From assembly GCA_014218235.1 (NCBI GenBank), contig CM024758.1:74658206-74722205 (forward strand): a stretch of 64,000 bases of DNA, read 5' to 3'. The notes under the pieces were generated by a model that saw nothing but the letters and a program-made list of their open reading frames with translations, searched no databases and had not been told where the DNA came from. Below, one piece after another: positions 54,447 to 63,362 of the stretch; the first letter of the stretch is position 1; every line of letters begins with the position of its first letter. Source of the DNA: Colocasia esculenta. Lineage: Eukaryota; Streptophyta; Magnoliopsida; Alismatales; Araceae. Both the position numbers and the translations under genes were made by a program.

Positions 54447-57400
54447 TGTAAGGCCCTCGAATTTTGTTGTACTATTGTATTGCATGTAAATAATTCGTGT
54501 TGTGTAAATATCTACGTAAGTACTAGCTAGCATACTTATGTGTGTATGTATATAATTTAAGTATAAATAATGTATGTATGCTTGATGGTAGTGTGTACAT
54601 GATAATGTATACATATAGCATGTATATAGGTGTAAAAGGTGCATGGTTTCTGCATGTTTTAGACTTCTGGCCGAAGGCCATATTGGCGTCAATAGCATGA
54701 CGTCGATGTGGTGTCAGCGTCCACCAATGGACGCCAAACTAATCTAGCGTCTAACGATGTGGACGCCAACTTCTCTGGCCTGCATGCGTTGCAGAGCCAG
54801 AAATTCCAGAACAAGGCACTCACCCATTGGGGAGCTGTCTCCCAACGGTCTGAAAGCCATCATGTCACCCTGTGCGTGGGAGAGAAGCCTCTCCCATATA
54901 TCTAAACCCGAATTTGCTTCCCCAACCCTTCACCTTGACTTTTACAAGAGAGAAAGAAGAGAAGAAACCCTACTTTCTGACTGAGGAAAACCCCCCACCT
55001 TTGCAAACCTAAAACTGAAGATCTAAAGCCTGTTCTGGGGTTCTGCTGCAACAAGGAGCTTGCTGGATCATCGAGGAAGGCTTTCCCGACCTTGACTTGC
55101 TGTGGAGGCTGCTCAGGAACCCGGAGGGAGGTGATCATGGAGGGTGTTTCGCAACTTCTTGGGACTGCCCAAGGAGAGCTTCTCCAAGCCCTAGATCCGT
55201 TGGTGTATTTTTCTAAAGGCAAGTACCCCATTCATAACGTCCCTATATGTGTCTAGGATGGTTTTACTATTTTTGTATATTTTCCCTCGTGTCCTAGACC
55301 CCCAAATTCACCCCATCTTTGGAGCTCGGGTCTGTGTTCTGCACAGACCTGACATTGACGGCAATGTCCCTTGCCGCTAAGATTATGCTTAGCGTCCATC
55401 GACTATGCCGTTGACCTGGAATTAGCGGCCAGAGACCGCCGCCAAGTTCATCTGGACAGAACATTGACCTGTTCTGCCCTTCTATACGACTATTTTCGAT
55501 ATGTTTCACGATGAGGATATACTGTAAATCATTTGTATGCTATGTATGTCGTTGGTGTGATGGATATGGTGTGTGGATGGATTATCACGAATGATAGGAC
55601 TTAATTATTTCATGAAGATACATGTGTGATGAGTTTTAATCTTGTTAAACCACATTTACATGATTTAGGACAAGTCTGAATGCCCTAATTTGTGAGGATT
55701 ATACATGTGAGGTTCAGTCCCTGTTCTAAATTTCTGAGATTATTCCCATGCTTGTGTGAATTATTGCAAGATTGTTTAGGAAAAATAGAGATCATGCTAG
55801 GTCATGATAAATCTTCCATAAATTAATGGATTATTCAATAAATTTAGGAATAAATTCTGTGGTTCCATGCCTGTTAGGGTTCAGACAGGGAGTGGTTAAA
55901 ACTGTGCTTGTGTTTAACTCCATGTTAAATCGAATTGCGGATAGCATGTGAAATTAATATTAGATTTTCTGTAATTCCGTTTTAGTTCAGAAAAATCTGG
56001 AAAATTGCATGAGGAATCCTAAACCCGAAATTTACATGTGGTTAAAATTTTAGGTCATTTGGACCAGTATTTAATGTAATATGAATTTTTCCATGAAAAT
56101 GTGTATTTATGCATGGCAATGTGAAACAATTCGATTTAGGTGTAATCCGACCTGATCGGTGATATTTACCTGAATGTAGATTTTGAAATCTGTAGTGTCA
56201 TGTTAGGAAAAATAGAGAAATGTGAATGTGAGTGAGAACGGGAATGAAATGAGAATGACATGTGTAAACCATGTGTAAAATCGGTAAAAATGTGTAATGT
56301 GAAAATTGTGCCAAATGTGACATGGCTTCCACAGAGGGCAGTGGAACCGTATCAGGGAAAAGTCCCCCTGAGAAGGTTCAAAGTGTAAGTGACCCTAAGG
56401 GCATTAGGGGGAAATCCTGGAGGTGGACAAGTACCACTGGTTAGGGTGGAGACTTGTTCTCCCGGTCTGCGCAGTCCAAGAGTCGCCATTGTATTGCCTA
56501 GATGGCGTCTATGTGATGTGATGTGTTTGTGTCCTTCTTTGATGGTTTGGACTATGTGTCACGGCACTAAATGCGAAAGTGTAAATGTGAATGTGTAATG
56601 TGAATGTGTTCATGTGTTAATGTGAAAGTGAACAATGTGTAATGTGTATGTGTAAAATGCAATTTATGTGAATTGGAAATTTTGTAAAGAAAATGTGAGA
56701 CCAAAATGTGAGGAGATGATATCGTAATCCATGTTGTGACAAATCTGAAACCATGTTAAATCAGTAGATTCATTATGTTAGGATCATGGTTATATGTGTA
56801 AAATGCCTAGAATCCATGTGAGGGACAACTGACAAGTATGTGCACAAAATTCCATGGTTGGTTGTTCACATGTTGTATTTTAAATAACATTGTAGCTCTC
56901 ATGTGTAGGGTTATGGTTGCTAAATCATGTGAAAACCAGCAAGTTAAAGTATGTAAAATGTTCGTGTACATGCACAAGAATGTGTAGATTCCATGCTAGG
57001 TGTGTCTTGTTTCATGTACGTAGGATAATCATGTTAAGTGCTTTCGTGTTTTAGTTAAAATGCAAAGTAGAATTTCATGAGTAGGAATGATTAGAGAACA
57101 CGTGTTAGGAAGTTATCTTGATAAGGAAATCTGAAAGCATGCATCATGTGTTTGCTTATAGAATTATCATGATTGGTTATTCATTTCAAACGTTAAGCAC
57201 GATATATGTTGAGTTCTTGCAATTGTGTGTGTAGAGCCTACTATGACATGTACGTGTATGGTATGAGTGGTGTTACTTGCTGAGTCTTTAGACTCACTAC
57301 TTGCTTCGGCGTACAGGTGTAGTTGGTGACGTGGCACCGTTGGAGGAGACGGTGGAGACGGACTCCGAGCGTGGAGACTAGTCTTTGGAGTACCTTGTGA

Positions 57401-57724
57401 CTTTTGCATTTCTTAGTATGTAAATTGAACGATGTATTAGCATTATCATGGAAAGAATGTATAATGGTGGACATCTATGTATTAAATTTTCACCAATGCA
57501 AATTATGTGAGCTTCTAAGTTCTTTAATGTTATTGAAATTTCATGTATGTTAAATGTGGATGATGAATAAATGAAGACAGTAGTTCTTTTACTTCCGCTA
57601 CTCTGTTCTATATTCGCGTGTATCTCAGCTGAATGTCATTGTTGGGTAAATGTCCCACTGTGGCAACGCTCGCTATACCGACGTGGGTTGGTATAACCGT
57701 ACCGGTATAAGGAGGGTCGTCACA
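54447..57724 (+). mobile_element. Family B solo LTR
   Basis: A 3,278-bp LTR begins TGTAAGGCCCTCG and ends GGGTCGTCACA. The perfect duplication TTTTC lies at 54,442-54,446 and 57,725-57,729. It aligns with the LTRs of the element at 5,526-16,989, inverted. It shows GCGTC dyads (54,684-54,772), a TATA-like CATATATC near 54,893, and a GC donor with intron start at 55,219 and acceptor GTACAG ending at 57,316. The conserved two-hairpin block is at 56,400-56,510. No gene. Confidence 0.92.
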
Positions 57725-57757
57725 TTTTCTCAGGGACAAACATTTTCTTGCAAAGCA

Positions 57758-58088
57758 GTGTCGACACAACCATCAATGGTGTCGACACAATGGCTCAGAG
57801 CAAAGGCAGAAATGTGAAGAAAAACTCAACTAGTGTCGACACTAGACCAGGGCAGGTCGACACTAGTGACAGATCCCAGAGAAATATGCTAACAGGCTTT
57901 TATCTCAGGTCGACACCAAATGGAATCAGGTCGACACTAGATGGCTTTCCCAGAAGAACTGTTTTGCTGTCTGGGACAGCAGGTCGACACGAGATCATCT
58001 CAGGTCGACACTAGAGACCTCTCCCAGGGAATTGATTTGCCAGTCTGGGACAGTGTGTCGACACACCCTATGGGCAGGTCGACACACT
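57758..58088 (+). repeat. Phased GTGTCGACAC / AGGTCGACAC palindrome array
   Basis: About ten copies or variants occur as pairs separated by 11 nt (21-bp period), for example 57,758/57,779. Most second members read AGGTCGACAC. The array lies upstream of the TATA box at 58,204, the same position as in the solo Copia LTR. Confidence 0.88.
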
Positions 58089-58203
58089 CCGAAAACTCTG
58101 TGACTTAAAGCTTTTCCTGGACACGTGGCTGCTTGGGATTTAAGGGATTTGACCTAGGTTTCCGTGCCCATGCACCCAAAGGCACTTTATGGACATATGG
58201 GGC

Positions 58204-58210
58204 TATAAAT
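58204..58210 (+). promoter_or_regulatory. TATA box of the Copia LTR
   Basis: TATAAAT in GGGGCTATAAATACC, identical in context to 3,916-3,922. Transcription should start about 30 bp downstream, placing the hairpin array in the leader. Confidence 0.78.
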
Positions 58211-58709
58211 ACCCATGTTCCTTGTACCCCAAAAAAGAGAGAGCTCATACACTTCCAGAAGAAGCCTTTTGGCGGCGAAAGGGGGCTCTCCAGATCTGTC
58301 TCCATCTCCAGAAGCTACAAGCCATCCTTTCAAGAGGAAGGACAAGGGAATCAAGGGGAATCCCTGGAGAGAAGGTTGCTGTGCAAGGCAAGGGAGCAGA
58401 TCCAACTGAAGAGGCTCAGGAGAAGAAAGGTTTCTGGCATTTCAGATGCCATCAAAGCAGAGTATCGCCAAGTGAGGAGAATCTTCATCGATTTCCATCA
58501 AGGCTCCTCAATTGAAGCGTCTGCAAGGCCTCTTCATCGAAGAACACTCTTTCTACATCTATTTGCTTCATATCAGAGTTTGTTATTCCTTAGTTCGTCA
58601 ATGAGATTTGTGCATGAAGTTCTGTACAAATTTCTATGTACGAAATGTCTTGAATCAGATCATTGCTAGAGGATCTGATCTCTTTTGTGTTTGATCTAAC
58701 TTTTGTACT

Positions 58710-58943
58710 CTGAGCCGTCGAGCTCAGGTTTGTGAGTCGTCGCACTCACTGTGTGGTTTGAGCCGTCGTGCTCAATTTAGAGTCGTCGTACTCCGGTTGT
58801 TGTTTGAGCCGTCGTGCTCAGTTTGGAGTCGTCGTGCTCCAGGTGTTTCTTGAGTCGTCGTGCTCAAGGGTGTTTGGAGTCGTCGTGCTCCAGGTGTTTC
58901 TTGAGTCGTCGTGCTCAAGGGTGTTTGGAGTCGTCGTGCTCCA
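58710..58943 (+). repeat. Ten tandem hairpins with an invariant CGTCGN loop
   Basis: Hairpins start at 58,710, 58,732, 58,758, 58,780, 58,805, 58,824, 58,849, 58,875, 58,900 and 58,926. Stems include CTGAGC/GCTCAG, GTGAGT/ACTCAC, TTGAGC/GCTCAA, TGGAGT/GCTCCA and CTTGAGT/GCTCAAG. The six-base loop is always CGTCG plus one base. The last five form a 51-bp higher-order repeat. The array lies in the predicted transcribed leader. Confidence 0.88.
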
Positions 58944-59289
58944 GTGTGAGTTGTACTCAAGGTTTTGAGTAGTGTGGCCTCACTGTGTGAGGGGTGGACG
59001 TAGGAGTCACTGGAGGTGATTTCCGAACCACCTAAAAATCCTCTGTGCATTGGTTTGAATTGTGGTTTGCCTTTGTATCTCGCTAGATGCATGCATAGGG
59101 ATTTCGTTCACACTACTAATTGATTTGCTCACACACACTAATCACACTTCAGATCAGTAATTTATTTGGGTGATTTGATCTCTGATTAGAAGTAATTTTT
59201 AATTGCTTAAGCTTCCGCGTTAATTGGCATTAGATCTATTCAACCCCCCCTTCTAGATCTGATCCTTCCACCCATCCGTTCCTAACAAT

Positions 59290-59301
59290 TGGTATCAGAG
59301 C
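59290..59301 (+). other. Primer-binding site of the Copia element
   Basis: TGGTATCAGAGC, two bases after the LTR end at 59,287; complementary to initiator tRNA-Met. Confidence 0.9.
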
Positions 59302-59399
59302 GGGTTAATGTCTATCTCTGATCTGATTTGATTGCTTCTGTTTGATCTCTGTGTTAATTGCTTGAATTGTTTGCTTGCTCTTTCACCATCTCATTCTAA

Positions 59400-61673
59400 T
59401 TGATGGATTCTCGAGGATTTGTAGCCGAAGGCCATTCCATTAATAGACCACCATATTTTGATGGGTCTGATTATTCATACTGGAAAAATCGCATGCAAGT
59501 TTTTCTTAGGGCTCAAAACTATGAAATCTGGAGAATAGTTGAAGTGGGTCCTTATGAAAATCAGGGAGATGAGGAAAATTGGACTAGAGAGCAGATTAGG
59601 AAAGCTACTCTTAATTACAGTGCCATGAACATGCTTCAGTGTGCAGTCCACCCTAAAGAATATTCAAGAATATCCATGTGTAAATCTGCTAAAGAAATGT
59701 GGGATAAACTTGAATTGATGTATGAGGGAACATCTCAAGTTAGGGAAATCAAAGCAAACATACTTGTTTCTGAATATGAATTGTTTATGATGAAATCTGA
59801 TGAATCGATTTCTGAAATGTTTGCTAGGTTTATGATAATTGTCAATGGACTGAAGGCATTAGGTAAGGAATACACTGATGCTGATCTGGTAAGAAAAACT
59901 TTGCGCTCTCTATCATCTGTTTGGCACACAAAGGCTACAGTGATTGAAGATTCTAAGGATTTATCCAAAATCTCCTTGGATGAACTCATAGGATCTTTAA
60001 TGACTTATGAAATAAATCTGAAGAGAAATGAAGAACACATGCTTAAGGCTAAACCAGTAGCACTTAAGGCTTCATCAAGCATCAAAGAGAAAAATCAAGA
60101 AACATCAAGTTCTGATGAGTCTGAGTTTAATGAAGATGAACTTGACATCATGACTAGACAATTCAGAAAATTTTTAAAATCAAGAAGAAGAAGATTCAAT
60201 GAAAAGAAACAATATTCTTCTAATAAAAGGAATGCTTCTTCTTCAAATTGTAATGATAGCAGAAATCAAAAAACTAATGAAGATATTGATTGCTACAGGT
60301 ACAACAAGAAAGGACACATGAAAGGTGAGTGTCCTGAGATCAAAAAGGACAAATATGAGAAGAACAACAAATTGAAGAAGCCAAAAGCCATGATTGCAAC
60401 TTGGTCAGATGAAGACCAAAGTGAGGATGATGAAGAGAACTCTTCAAGTTCAGCAAATGAGGAGTTATGCTTCATGGCTAACAGAAGTGATGGAAAGAAC
60501 TCACAAAGAAAAGGAGCAAAAAGAATTCAGAAAACTATGGCTCTCACAGCAAAGTCTAAGAGTTCAGAACACTCTTCATCCTCTTCAGAACACAAGAGTT
60601 CAAATGGGTCTAAAAGGTCAGGTAAATCAACTCCAGATCCATTTGTGTATTTCAATTCTGATTCTGATGAAGATGAGGGCATGTCTTATGCTGAATTGAT
60701 TAAATTCTGTGAAAAGATACAAAGTCTTAATGTACAACTGAACACTAAAAATAAAGACTTGAAAAAGACTTTAAAACATTGCCATAAAGAAAGTGAAAAC
60801 TTGAAAAATACACTTGAATTGCTCCAGAAAAATGACAAAGATCCTTCAGAAGAAATTGAGAATTTGAAAAATGAAGTTGAAAAATTAAATTCTGAAAAAG
60901 AGAATTTGGAAGATGAAGTCCAAATCTGTGAAACTAAATTGAATGGATTGAAAGAAAACCATGAGCTATTGAAATCAAAAGTCATTGATCTGGAAAATGA
61001 AAAAGAAGAATTGATTGATCTCAATAACAATTTCAAATTTGATAATGATCAATTAAACAAACAAATCTCTAATATGGCTCATGATCATCAAATAAATGAG
61101 AGATGCAAACAACTTGTTGAAGAAAATTGTCACTTAAAAAGGAAGATTGAAGGCTTGTTCCATGACAGACCATTGGAGAATGAATGTAGCAATTTGAGTA
61201 ATAAAATTTCTGACTTGGAAAAACAAATTGCTCAATTTGAAAATGAAAAGAACAAGATGAAAAATGGTTTGGATGTCATGCTAAACAAGCTTCAAACTTC
61301 AGAAAAAGAAGTTGTTGCATTAAAAGCTGAAAAACAGAAGATTCAAAATGAATTGAAGAACACAAGTCTTGCTTCTGTTAAAACTAAGAAAAATGAAAAG
61401 AAAAGCACAATAACATTTGTGAAATCTGCTGTGAACAAGAACCCTGATATCTCTAATGGAAAACTAGTGAAAGTTCTTGTTCAGAAACAGAAAGAGAAAA
61501 AGGAGAATGCCACTGTCAAGAAGATTCATCTACCTTCTCCATCAGTTCAAAAAGCTCCAAGGCAAGTTCCAAATTCACATCATGCCAAGAGCCACCAAAA
61601 GGTACCTCCTTCCCTCATGGTAAGCCTCTCACATAAAAAGGAGATTCCAGCAAATGCACACATGCCAAGGTAA
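59400..61673 (+). CDS. Sirevirus-like Copia gag, N-terminal part (757 aa)
   Basis: An uninterrupted frame starts shortly after the primer site (MMDSRGFVAEGHSINRPPYF; the second Met is the more usual start). Residues 15-200 form the Copia gag domain, with FDGSDYSYWKNRMQVFL and AKEMWDKLELMYEG. Near residue 300 a zinc knuckle reads CYRYNKKGHMKGEC, where Tyr replaces the second Cys, so it should not bind zinc normally. Ser/Asp/Glu-rich tracts follow. Residues 435-660 form a long coiled coil with heptad-like Leu/Asn/Lys/Glu sequence, typical of Sirevirus gag. The frame ends HMPR and overlaps the next frame by 20 bp. It is the only long intact protein in the window. It probably assembles particles or interacts with them. 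Confidence 0.88.
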   Translation: MMDSRGFVAEGHSINRPPYFDGSDYSYWKNRMQVFLRAQNYEIWRIVEVGPYENQGDEENWTREQIRKATLNYSAMNMLQCAVHPKEYSRISMCKSAKEMWDKLELMYEGTSQVREIKANILVSEYELFMMKSDESISEMFARFMIIVNGLKALGKEYTDADLVRKTLRSLSSVWHTKATVIEDSKDLSKISLDELIGSLMTYEINLKRNEEHMLKAKPVALKASSSIKEKNQETSSSDESEFNEDELDIMTRQFRKFLKSRRRRFNEKKQYSSNKRNASSSNCNDSRNQKTNEDIDCYRYNKKGHMKGECPEIKKDKYEKNNKLKKPKAMIATWSDEDQSEDDEENSSSSANEELCFMANRSDGKNSQRKGAKRIQKTMALTAKSKSSEHSSSSSEHKSSNGSKRSGKSTPDPFVYFNSDSDEDEGMSYAELIKFCEKIQSLNVQLNTKNKDLKKTLKHCHKESENLKNTLELLQKNDKDPSEEIENLKNEVEKLNSEKENLEDEVQICETKLNGLKENHELLKSKVIDLENEKEELIDLNNNFKFDNDQLNKQISNMAHDHQINERCKQLVEENCHLKRKIEGLFHDRPLENECSNLSNKISDLEKQIAQFENEKNKMKNGLDVMLNKLQTSEKEVVALKAEKQKIQNELKNTSLASVKTKKNEKKSTITFVKSAVNKNPDISNGKLVKVLVQKQKEKKENATVKKIHLPSPSVQKAPRQVPNSHHAKSHQKVPPSLMVSLSHKKEIPANAHMPR

Positions 61674-62202
61674 GTACCAGGTAAAAAATGCTCTCATTTG
61701 CTTTCACTGTAATAAACCTGGTCATCTTGCCAAACATTGCTGGAATAGAAATCAAAATTTCAATAAACATGCCAAATCAGTCCAATGCTTTCATTGTCAT
61801 AAAATTGGTCATATTTCTAGGGACTGTTGGTACAGAAATGATTTTGTTGTGCATGCTCAGAAATTCCAGTCTAATGCACATGCTCATACACATAGGAATA
61901 AACATCATGTTCATACTGAAAATGTTCAGAAATTCCATGTGTATAGGCATAGAAATGTTGCACAAAATCATTTTGTTTCTGCTCATATTAAAAATCCAAA
62001 AAATAGAAAACTTCATGAAAACATAGATGCATTGATCAAGGCAAAAAGAAAATCTGGAACTAATTCTGCTCATAGTTCTATCAATGAAAGAAATGCATCT
62101 ATACAAAAATTAAAAGCATTTTGGATTCAGAAATCTTTGTTGCAATCTAACATTGATTTCATTGCAGGACCCAAACAAGTGTGGGTCCCAAAACCAGCTT
62201 GA
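61654..62202 (+). CDS. Sirevirus-like gag C-terminus with two zinc knuckles
   Basis: In the +1 frame relative to the upstream gag, this encodes two intact CCHC knuckles, CFHCNKPGHLAKHC and CFHCHKIGHISRDC. A His-rich stretch follows, and then GPKQVWVPK, the linker that normally precedes protease. The shift may be a 1-bp indel or a translational frameshift. The overlap also holds a perfect splice donor (AAG|GTAAGT at 61,672), but I see no acceptor that would join the frames. The start shown is simply the first Met; the real product is probably a gag extension. Confidence 0.75.
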   Translation: MHTCQGKYQVKNALICFHCNKPGHLAKHCWNRNQNFNKHAKSVQCFHCHKIGHISRDCWYRNDFVVHAQKFQSNAHAHTHRNKHHVHTENVQKFHVYRHRNVAQNHFVSAHIKNPKNRKLHENIDALIKAKRKSGTNSAHSSINERNASIQKLKAFWIQKSLLQSNIDFIAGPKQVWVPKPA

Positions 62203-62310
62203 TCAGCAAGCTGAGAAGTCTTGCAGCCATACACTGTAAATTGATTCAAGATATTGGCTGTGCAAGACTAGAAATGATTGGAGAACACAGGTAAAATCTT
62301 TGAAAAAGAA
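62203..62310 (+). pseudogene. Copia protease remnant
   Basis: Directly after the gag stop, about 70 bases resemble the protease active-site region seen at 19,740-19,800, with a recognisable Leu-Asp-Ser start and GGAGAACACAGG in place of the sequence after MTGD. It is frameshifted. Integrase, reverse transcriptase and RNase H are absent, and the sequence passes into the 3' non-coding region. The element is non-autonomous. Confidence 0.55.
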
Positions 62311-62522
62311 ATGAAAATCATTCAGGTAAAACTTCTTTATTATTTCAATTTTGAATTGCCTGAATTGAAACGAATGTTTAATTTCTATCTGAAAAATGAG
62401 AAATGTGTTTCAATGCTACTCCCAACAATGAACTTTGTGTCATAACAATTGGAATCATGTTTGTGTTATCATGCATGCTTAACTGTTCCCATGAGTTGTG
62501 TGCATACTAACTGCTTTGACTT

Positions 62523-62609
62523 CTTGGTATATCAAATGATGACATGTGGAAAAACAAGTTATGCTTGTTTGGAAACTATCATTATGCGTGAGTAAAATAC
62601 TCCGCCAAG
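62523..62609 (+). repeat. 87-nt structured repeat, copy A
   Basis: Proposed pairings are CTTG/CAAG at the ends, ATGATGA (62,536-62,542) with TCATTAT (62,579-62,585), AAACAAG (62,552-62,558) with CTTGTTT (62,564-62,570), and GCGtGAG (62,586-62,592) with CTCCGC (62,600-62,605). The last stem extends to GAGTA/TACTC. A purine run AAGGGGGAGT follows at 62,697. Confidence 0.75.
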
Positions 62610-62696
62610 TACCAAAAGTCATGTTATGCTTAAAGCTAATTGTGCTCATAATCATGTGTGAATTGCTTGCTAACTTTTTCATTCCATGCACATATT

Positions 62697-62706
62697 AAGG
62701 GGGAGT
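62697..62706 (+). other. Polypurine-tract-like runs, first of three
   Basis: AAGGGGGAGT here, GGGGGAGT at 63,087-63,094 and GAGGGGGAGT at 63,353-63,362. Each follows one 87-nt repeat. Multiple purine tracts before the 3' LTR are a known feature of Sireviruses, as I recall. The true 3' LTR is beyond the window. Confidence 0.65.
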
Positions 62707-62795
62707 AAATTTGAAAAAGTGCAAAAATATTTTTCAATAAATGCAATGAATTTCATGCTAAAAATAAAGTATAATTGACACTTTTTGCAGTGACT

Positions 62796-62882
62796 ATGTG
62801 GTATATCAAATGGTGAAATATGAAAGGACAAGTTAGGCTTGTCTGGAACTATCATCATGCGTGAGAAAAATTCTCCGCCAAG
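62796..62882 (+). repeat. 87-nt structured repeat, copy B
   Basis: The length and order are the same. ATGGTGA (62,810-62,816) pairs with TCATCAT (62,852-62,858), GACAAG (62,827-62,832) with CTTGTC (62,838-62,843), and GCGtGAG with CTCCGC, extended as GAGAA/TTCTC. The outer stem is weakened. The purine run GGGGGAGT follows at 63,087. Confidence 0.75.
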
Positions 62883-63239
62883 TATCAATAGTCTTTTTTG
62901 CATAACGGCCATCAAGCAAAATGAAAATCTCAAAAACATTATTTTGAGTCTTTGCAAAATTCTTCTCCCTCAATAAATTGCCTGTTGATATATGTTTGAT
63001 CATGTTCATACTCTTTCTGTGCAAATTTCTTGGAATGAACATATCTGAATTGCTTAAATGATCATTTCATATCATGCATATCTTATGGGGGAGTGAATTC
63101 GAAAGAATCTTTGAGTGAAATGCTGGAGAAATTTGCTGGAGAAATATTCTGTCATATCTGATTCATCATCAACTCTCATTCAGTTTGTTGACAAATATTC
63201 TTGCTCATAAATTCCTCACTCTCACATTGCATTGACATT

Positions 63240-63326
63240 CTTGGTATATCAAATGGTGATTTGAAGAAAGACAAGTCAGGCTTGTCTGGACACTTTCACT
63301 ATGCGTGAGTATATTTCTCCGCCAAG
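63240..63326 (+). repeat. 87-nt structured repeat, copy C
   Basis: ATGGTGA (63,253-63,259) pairs with TCACTAT (63,296-63,302), AGACAAG (63,269-63,275) with CTTGTCT (63,281-63,287), GCGtGAG (63,303-63,309) with CTCCGC (63,317-63,322), and the ends CTTG/CAAG. The purine run GAGGGGGAGT follows at 63,353. Confidence 0.75.
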
Positions 63327-63362
63327 TATCAAGAGTCTTGTATGCAATTGTTGAGGGGGAGT

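Larger units (their letters stand above)
57730..59287 (+). mobile_element. Copia element 5' LTR, second segment
   Basis: This resumes the Copia LTR and ends CCGTTCCTAACA at 59,287. It contains, in order, a phased palindrome array, the TATA box, a transcribed leader with ten hairpins, and the conserved CTAGATGCATGCATAGGGA stretch. A 178-codon open frame at 58,133-58,669 overlaps the TATA box and has no recognisable domain, so I do not call it a gene. Confidence 0.85.

Noticed and set aside
58133..58669. A 178-codon open frame in the Copia LTR
   Set aside because: It overlaps the TATA box and leader, shows no domain, and is not preserved in the related solo LTR at 3,072-4,914.
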